Source: JBBATK01 sp044224515 (GTDB lineage Bacteria; Bacteroidota; Ignavibacteria; Kapaibacteriales; NICIL-2). From it: 64,000 nt of DNA. The notes beneath the pieces were generated by a model that did not search any database, was not told the DNA's origin, and was given only the letters and a program-made list of their open reading frames with translations. Shown here piece after piece: positions 27,648 through 35,432 of the stretch. Each line of letters begins with the position of its first letter. The stretch's first letter is position 1. The stretch lies in assembly GCA_044224515.1 (NCBI GenBank), contig JBGAKH010000013.1, positions 1-64,000 on the forward strand. The letters are read 5' to 3'. A program made the position numbers and the translations under genes.

Positions 27648-28469
27648 ATGCCTTCAGTTTCCGTCGAGCAACTGCTCGAAGCGGGTGCCCATTTTGGTCA
27701 CCTTACCCGCCGTTGGAATCCCAAGATGCGCAACTTCATTTTTACGCATCGTAACGGGATCCACATTATTGATCTCCGTAAGACCCAAGCATTGGTAGAT
27801 ATCGCTCGTGAAGCAATTCTTGAGATTGCATCACAGGGTAAGATCGTGCTCTTCGTTGGAACCAAGCCTCAGGCAAAGGTTCCGGTGGAGAATGCTTCCA
27901 AGCTCTGCGGTACCAACTACGTAGTTGAGCGTTGGTTGGGTGGCATGTTGACCAACTTTGCAACCATTCGTAAGAGTATTAAGCAGCTGACTGCTATCGA
28001 CAAGAAAGAAGCAGACGGAACTTTTGAGAAGATCACAAAGAAAGAGCGTCTCTTGCTTGGCCGTGAGCGTGATCGTCTTCGTCAGGTATTCGGTGGTATC
28101 GAGCAAATGACTCGTCTGCCGGGCGCCCTCTTTGTCGTAGACATCAAGAAAGAACATCTCGCTATCAAAGAAGCAAAGATTCTAGGCATTCCCGTTATTG
28201 GTATCGTCGATACCAATTCCGATCCGGAGGAAGTAGACTTCCCGATACCGGCAAATGATGATTCGGTTGCAACAATTGAATTGATCTGCCGCATCATGGG
28301 CGATGCTATTGTAGAAGGTCGCGAAGTTGCTAAGACTCGTGCTGCAGAAATTGGATCGCAGGCTGATAGTGCTGATGATGCAGAAGCATCGGAAGACAAC
28401 AAGCCGCGTCGTCGCATGCGTGAGCGCACAAAGCGCCCGGGCCAAGATGCTGCCGAAGGGCAAGCATAA
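27648..28469 (+). CDS. rpsB: 30S ribosomal protein S2
   Basis: Small-subunit protein needed for S1 binding. LLEAGAHFGHLTRRWNPKMRNFIF near the start and the FVVDIKKEHLAIKEAKILGIPVIGIVDTNSDP segment identify the family. The frame is open from a TTG at 27597, but ATG 27648 begins at the conserved family start (PSVSVEQLLEAG) and is preferred. The C terminus has a charged, Ala- and Arg-rich extension (from about residue 235) common in this phylum. It is followed by tsf after 124 bases. Confidence 0.96.
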   Translation: MPSVSVEQLLEAGAHFGHLTRRWNPKMRNFIFTHRNGIHIIDLRKTQALVDIAREAILEIASQGKIVLFVGTKPQAKVPVENASKLCGTNYVVERWLGGMLTNFATIRKSIKQLTAIDKKEADGTFEKITKKERLLLGRERDRLRQVFGGIEQMTRLPGALFVVDIKKEHLAIKEAKILGIPVIGIVDTNSDPEEVDFPIPANDDSVATIELICRIMGDAIVEGREVAKTRAAEIGSQADSADDAEASEDNKPRRRMRERTKRPGQDAAEGQA

Positions 28470-28593
28470 TTCTCATTCGTGATAGTCCCTTGCATAGCTC
28501 TTTGTGGCATGCATAGGAGGGCACGACCTAAAGAACTCTCTCACCAAGAGTCTTTCACTCTAATTAATTCTTGAACAACAACTGAACACAATC

Positions 28594-29430
28594 ATGATTA
28601 CGCCTCAAATGGTTAAGGAGCTCCGCGAAAAAACCGGAGCGGGAATGGCAGATTGTAAGAAGGCTTTGGATGAAACCCAAGGCGATATGCAACTCGCAAT
28701 TGAGTATCTACGCAAGAAAGGCGCAGCTTCAGTATCCAAGCGCTCGGATCGTTCAGCGAACGAAGGTTTGGTATTGGCTTTGACCAGTGACGATGCAAAG
28801 AAAGCATCACTCGTTGAAGTGAACTGCGAAACAGACTTCGTTGGTCGTAACGACGAGTTTGTCGGCTTTGCGCATGCAATCTCACAAACGGTTTTGGCTA
28901 CCGGAGCTGTTGACGGAGATGCATTGTGGAATGCTAGTTTGGGCAGCAAAACGCTTGGTAATCTGCGTGATGAAATTTTGGCAAAGTTTAGCGAGCGTAT
29001 CGAACTGCGTCGCGCTGAATTCTACACCACCAATGGTGGTTTGGTTGCCTATAACCACGCCGGAAACAAGCTGGCTGTCGTGTTGGAAATGAACCAACCC
29101 GCTGCTGACGAACGTGGTACCGGCTTGATGCGTGATATTTCTATGCAGATCGCCGCAATGAATCCTCTTTATGTTGACCGTACGCAAGTACAAAACGATG
29201 CTCTCGATAAAGAAATCGAAATCTATAAAGAGCAGGCCATGAACGAAGGAAAGAGTGCAGAAATTGCTGAGCGTATTTCCAAGGGTCGCGTCGAAAAGTA
29301 CTATCAAGAAAACTGCTTGATCGAGCAATCCTTTGTGAAGGATGCCGGTAAAACAGTTGCTGATGTCGTTAAAGATATCAGCCCTGAAGCTAAGGTGGTA
29401 GCATTCCACCGTTTCTTCCTTGGTGAATAA
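28594..29430 (+). CDS. tsf: Elongation factor Ts
   Basis: Nucleotide exchange factor for EF-Tu. The N-terminal UBA-like domain has the usual LREKTGAGMADCKKAL motif, and the core contains VEVNCETDFVGRNDEF, the segment that displaces the EF-Tu magnesium. Length of 278 is normal. It lies between rpsB and pyrH and ends at a terminator. Confidence 0.97.
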   Translation: MITPQMVKELREKTGAGMADCKKALDETQGDMQLAIEYLRKKGAASVSKRSDRSANEGLVLALTSDDAKKASLVEVNCETDFVGRNDEFVGFAHAISQTVLATGAVDGDALWNASLGSKTLGNLRDEILAKFSERIELRRAEFYTTNGGLVAYNHAGNKLAVVLEMNQPAADERGTGLMRDISMQIAAMNPLYVDRTQVQNDALDKEIEIYKEQAMNEGKSAEIAERISKGRVEKYYQENCLIEQSFVKDAGKTVADVVKDISPEAKVVAFHRFFLGE

Positions 29431-29450
29431 GACATAAAGCTTTGAAGTTT

Positions 29451-29479
29451 AAAGACCTCTCCTCAGAGGTCTTTTTTTT
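29451..29479 (+). terminator. Rho-independent terminator of rpsB-tsf
   Basis: 10-bp perfect stem AAAGACCTCT with AGAGGTCTTT, 4-nt loop, followed by a T tract to 29479. Confidence 0.93.
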
Positions 29480-29554
29480 AGCCCGACGCGAACATTCGAG
29501 TCTCTTCCACTGGTATTTTTGCAAGAACGTACAGCGTATCTCACGACTACTCAC

Positions 29555-30283
29555 ATGGCAGACCCAAAATATAAACGTATACTCCTCAAACTCAGTGGTG
29601 AATCGTTGATGGGGGAGCGCCAGTATGGCATCGATCCCCAGGTCCTCCAACATTTCGCTCGCGAAGTACGTGCAGTCCATGAAATGGGAGTGCAAATTGG
29701 TTTGGTAATCGGTGGAGGAAATATTTTTCGAGGTGTGCAAGCCGTAGAAAACGGAATCGAAAAGGTATCCGGTGATTACATGGGTATGCTCGCTACATTA
29801 ATCAATGCCATTGGCTTGCAGAACGCGTTAGAAGCTCAGCAGGTTCCCACTCGACTGCAGAGTGCAATTCAAGTAGCACAGATTGCAGAGCAGTTTATTC
29901 GTCGTCGTGCACTTCGTCACTTGGAAAAGGGTCGCGTGGTGCTCTTTGGCGCAGGCACCGGCAATCCTTATTTCACAACAGATACAGCTGCTGCTTTGCG
30001 TGCCATTGAAATTGAAGCCGAGTGTATTATCAAGGGCACAAGAGTAGACGGTATCTATGATTCCGACCCTGAGAAGAATCCTTCGGCCAAACGCTTTTCT
30101 CGTCTCAGTTACAAGCAAGTCATTGAACGCGAACTTGGCGTGATGGATATGACAGCGATCACCTTATGCCAAGAGAATAGATTGCCTATTCTCGTCTTCG
30201 ATATGAATACGCCGGGAAATCTGAAACGTTTGGTTGAAGGACAGGATATTGCCACAGTAGTAAGCGATGATCCCGCAGTCTAA
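29555..30283 (+). CDS. pyrH: Uridylate kinase
   Basis: Converts UMP to UDP with ATP; hexameric bacterial amino-acid-kinase-fold enzyme. KRILLKLSGESLMG, GLVIGGGNIFRG and GTGNPYFTTDTAAALRA are the family motifs. The frame opens at 29519, but ATG 29555 starts directly before the conserved KYKRILLKLSGE strand and is chosen. Product is 242 residues, as usual. Followed by frr 64 bases later, the standard pyrH-frr pair. Confidence 0.96.
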   Translation: MADPKYKRILLKLSGESLMGERQYGIDPQVLQHFAREVRAVHEMGVQIGLVIGGGNIFRGVQAVENGIEKVSGDYMGMLATLINAIGLQNALEAQQVPTRLQSAIQVAQIAEQFIRRRALRHLEKGRVVLFGAGTGNPYFTTDTAAALRAIEIEAECIIKGTRVDGIYDSDPEKNPSAKRFSRLSYKQVIERELGVMDMTAITLCQENRLPILVFDMNTPGNLKRLVEGQDIATVVSDDPAV

Positions 30284-30347
30284 GTCCGCGTCGTTGTTCA
30301 ACGTATTTTCAAAAGTCATTGTTTGAATTCTATTTTCAAGGTTCATT

Positions 30348-30908
30348 ATGCCACTTCCAGATTTACTCCATAACACAAGCGAACAAATGTTCAAAGCTGT
30401 TGAGCATCATCAACAAGCCCTAGCCAAAGTGCGCACCGGACGTGCATCCGCATCGATGTTCGATAGTGTGCGCGTCGATTATTACGGTTCACCTACACCC
30501 ATCGCTCAGGTTGCCAGCGTCTCGGTTCCGGAACCACGATTGATTATCGTTCAACCATGGGAACGCACGATTTTAGGTACCATTGAAAAAGCAATATTGG
30601 CGGCGAATCTAGGATTGAATCCTCAAAGCGACGGAACCGTGATTCGTATTCCGATCCCGCCGATGACCGAGGAACGTCGTAAGGAAATCGCAAAAAGCTG
30701 TTGGAAGATGGCTGAGGAATGCAAGGTCCAGATTCGCGCAATACGTCGAGACCAGATGGAAGCTCTCAAGAAAGCGGAAAAGGCTGAAGGCTTTTCTGAG
30801 GATGACCGTAAGCGTGCCGAAGAAGAGATCCAAAAGCTCACGGATAAGTACGTAAAAGATACAGATACCTCCACGCAAGCCAAAGAAAAAGAAGTAATGA
30901 GTGAGTAA
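30348..30908 (+). CDS. frr: Ribosome recycling factor
   Basis: Works with EF-G to split post-termination ribosomes. The RTGRASASMFDSVRVDYYGSPTPIAQVASV and NLGLNPQSDGTVIRIPIPPMTEERRKE segments are diagnostic. Length of 186 is standard. Downstream of pyrH on the same strand; a strong stem-loop without T tract lies 20 bases after the stop. Confidence 0.97.
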   Translation: MPLPDLLHNTSEQMFKAVEHHQQALAKVRTGRASASMFDSVRVDYYGSPTPIAQVASVSVPEPRLIIVQPWERTILGTIEKAILAANLGLNPQSDGTVIRIPIPPMTEERRKEIAKSCWKMAEECKVQIRAIRRDQMEALKKAEKAEGFSEDDRKRAEEEIQKLTDKYVKDTDTSTQAKEKEVMSE

Positions 30909-30927
30909 ACACTCAACGTTGTTTAAC

Positions 30928-30966
30928 GTGTCTCAGACAAACAGCCGGTGCTGTTTGTCTGGACAC
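30928..30966. other. 17-bp stem-loop between frr and the ABC exporter
   Basis: GTGTC at 30928-30932 pairs with GACAC at 30962-30966. CAGACAAACAGC (30934-30945) pairs with GCTGTTTGTCTG (30950-30961), leaving one bulged base and a 4-nt loop. No T tract follows on either strand. It could be an RNA-processing or protein-binding element. Confidence 0.7.
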
Positions 30967-31090
30967 GGTGCTTATACCCTGCTACTCCTGCTGATCGACC
31001 GCCCACGATCCAAGAGTCACCCTCCTCCATACCGCTCACACACCGCTGCTGACAAATCCGCTCGGATGTTGTACAGTTACTCTTGAGCTC

Positions 31091-33274
31091 ATGAATCCAG
31101 AAGAACCTCGCGTACGAGTCGTACGCGAACTATGGACCTATGCCAAGCCGCACAAGCGTCTTCTGGCTCTGGTCGTCGCCCTCAGTTTTGTTTACACCGC
31201 AACCGATCTGCTCTATCCATTGGTGTATCGCGACGTAGTCAACGATATCGCCGGACTCTTTGTGAAACAGGCCTATGACGAGGCCTTGGAGGACAACTCC
31301 GTTCTGAACGATGTCATCGATGAGCTACTTGGACGACAAGAAGATGATTCGTTGCGAGTTAGTGAAGCCGAGAACGATGAGCAAGACGAGGAGCGTTTGT
31401 CTGCTGACAGTACAGTAAAAACCTCAGGCGCAGAACTCGATTCAATTTCGGGGCCGCACCGTCATCCGGATAGCGCGGCTCGACACGAGCGCATCGTGGC
31501 AAAGAGAAACCGGCTCAAACAACTCGCTGCCAAAACGCATCCTCATCTCGCCAAACACCTGGCTCAAAGCTCAGGCGCTCGCGATACCGTAGCACGTTCT
31601 GTGCCCAAGCATGAAGCAGATAGTACTATGCACACCCGATCTGATGGACTTCGCGGGAGCGGGGCTGAACAGCATTCACCTCATGGACAAAATCATGTAG
31701 CTCGTCGAACACCCGATCAAGTGCTGCACACAATGATTTGGGCGGTCGTCGTTTTGTTCATCCTTGGAATGGTTGGTTACGCTCTGTGGCTCGTGGCGGA
31801 AAACATTTCCGAACGCATCGCCACCGATGTCGAGCAGTCGTTCCTACTGGACACCTTTCAACACGTATTACGTCTGCCTTTCGGATTCTTTCGTACACGT
31901 TCCAGCGGAGTGCTAACGAAGCAGATCGACGAAGCAGATCATATCTCACCCATCATTACCAACCTCAGTAAACACGTCTTGCCAAACGTGGTGAAAATGC
32001 TGGGGACTCTGTTGGTGATGTTTGCCCTAAACACCGAGCTCACACTCATCGCTCTCATCACCATTCCACCCTATATCTGGTTAGTTCGCTACTCAGCTCG
32101 ACGACTCGAAGATGGATTGAGTACATACTACGAGCTCTGGGAGAGAATGTCGGCACGTCTGCAGAATGCAATGCAATCCATTAAAACTGTGAAGCTCGCC
32201 GGCGCAGAGAGTCGCGAGATACAAGCTTTAAAAGAGCTCTCCACGACGGCCTACACCGAATACGTACACCGAACGCGTGTTGCCAATCGCTTCGTGTTTT
32301 GGGATGCGTTTATCTCGCATCTTGGGTCGGCTATTGTTTTGATCGTCGGCGGAACCCTTGCCTTAAAGCGACAGCTTACCCCCGGTGATGTCGTGATGTT
32401 TGTCGCATACGTCGAGGAGCTCTACTCGCCAATCGATGAGTTGTCCGGCGTGTGGATCGAGTTACAGCAAAGCATTGCATCGTTCACCAGAACATTCAAA
32501 TTGTTGAAGAGTGGGGAAGAAGAGAAGCCCGGTCTTCCATTGCGTGTAGACAAAGGTTTGGTCGAGTTTGAAAACGTACATTTCGCGTACAGCAAACGCA
32601 AAATCTTGAAAGGACTGAGTCTGCGTGCGGAGCCCGGACACATCACAGCCTTAGTCGGTGCGTCCGGTACCGGAAAAACCACAAGTATGGATTTAGTTCT
32701 AAAACTCTATGATCTGAAAGAAGGAGAGATTCGCATCGATGGACAACGGGTACAGGGCCTCGACCCCTCTTCCATTCGCTCTCATATTGGTTTGGTTGCG
32801 GCAGATGGCACCGTGTTCAAAGCAACTCTACGTGATAACATTCGATATGCAGTGGCAGAAGCTTCGGATGAGCAAGTCCTGAGTGCCATAGCTGCCGCAG
32901 GCTTGTCAACACTCATGGAGCGATTAAGCGAGGGACTCGACACGGAGATCGGTGAAGGAGGTATTGGTTTGTCGGTGGGAGAACGTCAACGCGTACAGCT
33001 TGCACGCATACTTGTTGCCCGCCCTCCCATCTTGGTGCTCGACGAAGCGACGGCAAATCTTGACTTTGCAACCGAGCGTGAAATACGGGCAACCATCCAA
33101 GAGTTTCGAAGCGCGCACACCGTTATCATTATAGCGCATCGTTATAGCATGGTTAAGGACGCAGACATGGTTTATGTACTTGAGGATGGAAGGGTATCTG
33201 AAGAAGGAACTCCCGCTGAGCTTCTCAAAGCCAACGGATGGTTCGCACGCTTTGCTTCGAGTGCGCAAGCCTAG
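31091..33274 (+). CDS. ABC exporter (membrane-ATPase fusion) with a large His-rich extracytoplasmic insertion
   Basis: Type IV ABC transporter half-molecule: TM region about 23-445, ATPase about 490-715. Walker A is GASGTGKT (523-530), signature LSVGE (627-631), Walker B ILVLDEAT with the catalytic Glu, H-loop His683. The Q-loop Gln is replaced: IGLVAADGTVF stands where VPQD is usual. Between the first two membrane segments lies about 150 extra residues (60-212). These are acidic at first (about 70-105), then basic and His-rich, with around a dozen His in 123-213. In an ABC exporter this loop is on the outer face of the membrane. The substrate is unknown; metal-linked export is only a guess. 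Not in an obvious operon. Confidence 0.9.
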   Translation: MNPEEPRVRVVRELWTYAKPHKRLLALVVALSFVYTATDLLYPLVYRDVVNDIAGLFVKQAYDEALEDNSVLNDVIDELLGRQEDDSLRVSEAENDEQDEERLSADSTVKTSGAELDSISGPHRHPDSAARHERIVAKRNRLKQLAAKTHPHLAKHLAQSSGARDTVARSVPKHEADSTMHTRSDGLRGSGAEQHSPHGQNHVARRTPDQVLHTMIWAVVVLFILGMVGYALWLVAENISERIATDVEQSFLLDTFQHVLRLPFGFFRTRSSGVLTKQIDEADHISPIITNLSKHVLPNVVKMLGTLLVMFALNTELTLIALITIPPYIWLVRYSARRLEDGLSTYYELWERMSARLQNAMQSIKTVKLAGAESREIQALKELSTTAYTEYVHRTRVANRFVFWDAFISHLGSAIVLIVGGTLALKRQLTPGDVVMFVAYVEELYSPIDELSGVWIELQQSIASFTRTFKLLKSGEEEKPGLPLRVDKGLVEFENVHFAYSKRKILKGLSLRAEPGHITALVGASGTGKTTSMDLVLKLYDLKEGEIRIDGQRVQGLDPSSIRSHIGLVAADGTVFKATLRDNIRYAVAEASDEQVLSAIAAAGLSTLMERLSEGLDTEIGEGGIGLSVGERQRVQLARILVARPPILVLDEATANLDFATEREIRATIQEFRSAHTVIIIAHRYSMVKDADMVYVLEDGRVSEEGTPAELLKANGWFARFASSAQA

Positions 33275-33309
33275 TTTATGCAATGTCAGTACAATTCTTA
33301 ACGCGCATG

Positions 33310-33342
33310 AAAAAAGCCTGTTGATTCAAGATCAACAGGCTT
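33310..33342 (-). terminator. Rho-independent terminator of the RRM protein gene
   Basis: 12-bp perfect stem AAGCCTGTTGAT with ATCAACAGGCTT and a 5-nt loop. On the minus strand the stem end runs into six T residues. It also separates the convergent ABC exporter gene. Confidence 0.92.
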
Positions 33343-33369
33343 GAGAATTTTCAAACCAGAGTGTAGCAA

Positions 33370-33678
33370 TTAGAAGCGGTTTCCTCCGCCACCACGATAG
33401 TCTCCACGGGGCTTGAATTCACGGCGAGGACGCTCTTCTTGCGGACGAGCTTCGTTCACTGTGATGTTACGGCCCATGAAGGACATGCCGTTGCATGCTT
33501 CGATCGCAGCGCGACCTTCATCATCATTCACCATTTCGACGAAGCCGAAGCCGCGGCTACGACCGGTCTGGCGATCCATGATGACTTGTGTGGAACTAAC
33601 CTCACCATGAGCTCCGAAGAGTTGCTCGAGGTCGTTCTCACGAGTTTGGTAACTGAGGTTACCGATATAGAGTTTCAT
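33370..33678 (-). CDS. RRM-domain RNA-binding protein
   Basis: Small single-domain RNA-binding protein of 102 residues. RNP2 is LYIGNL at 3-8 and RNP1 is RGFGFVEM at 42-49, both with the aromatic residues that stack on RNA bases. The C-terminal tail is Arg/Gly-rich (RGDYRGGGGNRF). Similar proteins in this phylum and in cyanobacteria are often linked to cold or stress response. It lies directly downstream of rplT but has its own terminator. Confidence 0.93.
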   Translation of the reverse strand: MKLYIGNLSYQTRENDLEQLFGAHGEVSSTQVIMDRQTGRSRGFGFVEMVNDDEGRAAIEACNGMSFMGRNITVNEARPQEERPRREFKPRGDYRGGGGNRF

Positions 33679-33718
33679 CCGAATAAACCTGAAAGTGGAA
33701 AAAAAAGGACCGCAGGCG

Positions 33719-34066
33719 CTATGCCAGTGCTTGCTTTACTACCGCCGAAAAAACATTCGGATGATTCATGGCAAGGTCAGCTAGTACTTTGCGGTTAATA
33801 GAAATATTCTTCTTGTGCAAAGCGTCGATCAGGCGTGAGTAGGTCGTATTGTTTGTGCGAGCTGCAGCATTGATACGAACGATCCACAGACGACGGAATA
33901 ATCTTTTCTTTGCGCGACGATCGCGATATGCGTAGCCAAGACCCTTTTCAATGTGGTTCTTTGCTACTGTCCATACTTTAGAACGCGCACCCCAATATCC
34001 TTTCGCAAGACGAATAAACTTACGACGACGGCGGTGCGCTGCTGCTTTGTTGACTGCCCTAGGCAT
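33719..34066 (-). CDS. rplT: 50S ribosomal protein L20
   Basis: Early 23S rRNA-binding assembly protein, and in many bacteria the repressor of its own operon. The very basic N-terminal arm (AAAHRRRRKFIRLAKGYWGARS) and the RLWIVRINAAAR segment are diagnostic. Length of 115 is normal. Last gene of infC-rpmI-rplT. Confidence 0.97.
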   Translation of the reverse strand: MPRAVNKAAAHRRRRKFIRLAKGYWGARSKVWTVAKNHIEKGLGYAYRDRRAKKRLFRRLWIVRINAAARTNNTTYSRLIDALHKKNISINRKVLADLAMNHPNVFSAVVKQALA

Positions 34067-34226
34067 AGGAACTCCTATAATTAAGGATGTTGAAAAAAGG
34101 CAGAAGGAGAGTAGCGCTCAATACCCTTCGTGCCATAATTAAAAGAACTCTACTGACAAGACTAACGTTACTACCGTACGAACTAAAAACTACTTCAGGT
34201 TTTCGGACGAAACGACGAACAGAATC

Positions 34227-34424
34227 TTAACCAATAACCAACTGGCGACGTACAAGTTTCAAATTAGCTGAATCGACCATTGAATCTTGACGCAACTGAC
34301 GCTTACGCTTGCGTGTCTTTGATGTCAAAATGTGGGCGCGAAAAGCTTTCTGACGCTTGATACCACCGGTACCTGTAATCTTGAAACGCTTTTTGGCGCT
34401 TCCGAGGGTCTTCATTTTAGGCAT
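34227..34424 (-). CDS. rpmI: 50S ribosomal protein L35
   Basis: 65-residue basic protein with the typical PKMKTLGSAKKRFKITGTG opening and KRQLRQ region. The frame is open to 34484, but the ATG at 34424 has AAGGTG just upstream and matches the family start. The C terminus departs slightly from the usual form. Middle gene of the infC-rpmI-rplT operon, a target of L20 control in other bacteria. Confidence 0.95.
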   Translation of the reverse strand: MPKMKTLGSAKKRFKITGTGGIKRQKAFRAHILTSKTRKRKRQLRQDSMVDSANLKLVRRQLVIG

Positions 34425-34526
34425 AGTACACCTTGAGGTTAAATAAATTTTATCTGCGTTCTTAGACCACCTTCCGTCTCTCAATATTCAAGAAAGAGGA
34501 GTGGTCGTCATGTCTTCAGATCGCTC

Positions 34527-35252
34527 TTAGTCCTTGGCTTCAGTGGCGCCGCTTTGCACATCGCTGTGCTCCGTACCATCCGATGCAGATGTTTCTGACG
34601 TTTGAGTCTTTGAAGACTTGTCGCCCTTTTCAGACTTCGTATCAGTCTTTGCAGGCGCGATTTTCTTGATCTTGTCTTTATCAGGTGCCAGTGTCACTGC
34701 CATCGTGCGACCTTCCGCACGCAATGCCTGGTCTACCTTCGACACATCTTCCAATTGTTCAATGAAGCGTTTCAACAAGACTTCACCAAACTCCATGTGT
34801 TGCATTTCACGACCGCGGAACATAACCGAGGCTTTCACCTTGTCTCCACGCATGAGAAAGTCGCGCGCGTGACGGGTCTTGAAATCAAAATCGTGTGTGT
34901 CGGTCTGCGCCTTGAAGCGAATTTCCTTCAACTGCGCAGTGTGCATTTTCTTCTTTTGTTCTTTGTCTCTCTTGTGTTGCTCGTACAAGAACTTTCCGAA
35001 GTCGATAATCTTACAGACCGGGGGATTGGCCTGAGGTGCGATTTCTACAAGATCCTTGTTCTCTTTTGCAGCCAAATCGCGCGCGTCACGAATGGCAAAA
35101 ATGCCTATCAAGGCGCCATCGCTGTCTAATACTCTGACGGTTTGTGCTTTGATATCTTCGTTGGTTCGGATACCGCTCTTGCTCTCTCGGCTCTGGCGGT
35201 TGTCACGGCGGTTACGGTCAAACTGACTGTAGAAGGGACTGCTATTCTTCAA
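34527..35252 (-). CDS. infC: Translation initiation factor IF-3 with extended C-terminal tail
   Basis: Binds the 30S subunit and enforces start-codon and initiator-tRNA selection. The N domain (about 29-100, RTNEDIKAQTVRVLDSDG) and C domain (about 105-190, KEIRFKAQTDTHDFDFKTRHA and VMFRGREM) are complete. The only start codon before the conserved part is TTG at 35252, directly after an in-frame stop and with AGGT upstream. IF-3 genes elsewhere use a rare start for self-control, and that may hold here. A low-complexity Lys/Ser/Thr/Glu tail of about 50 residues (from 190) is unusual. First gene of infC-rpmI-rplT. Confidence 0.95.
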   Translation of the reverse strand: MKNSSPFYSQFDRNRRDNRQSRESKSGIRTNEDIKAQTVRVLDSDGALIGIFAIRDARDLAAKENKDLVEIAPQANPPVCKIIDFGKFLYEQHKRDKEQKKKMHTAQLKEIRFKAQTDTHDFDFKTRHARDFLMRGDKVKASVMFRGREMQHMEFGEVLLKRFIEQLEDVSKVDQALRAEGRTMAVTLAPDKDKIKKIAPAKTDTKSEKGDKSSKTQTSETSASDGTEHSDVQSGATEAKD

Positions 35253-35432
35253 CTACTACCTAGAAAAACTGAAACAAACTACCTGGGTCATTACATGACC
35301 TCAGTGCCCATTGAGCGTCCTCATGGGTCCAGCAAAGATAGGAAAGGGAAGTGACATGCGCGCAATATGTTTTTTTTACATGAACTTGGGTCCATGTCTC
35401 CTCGTACATCGGCTGCTCGCTCGCGTCGCACA

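Noticed and set aside
31268..31726. The ABC exporter insertion as a frameshift or fused neighbour gene
   Set aside because: The frame continues cleanly into the second membrane helix and the composition changes gradually, with no stop or start inside.
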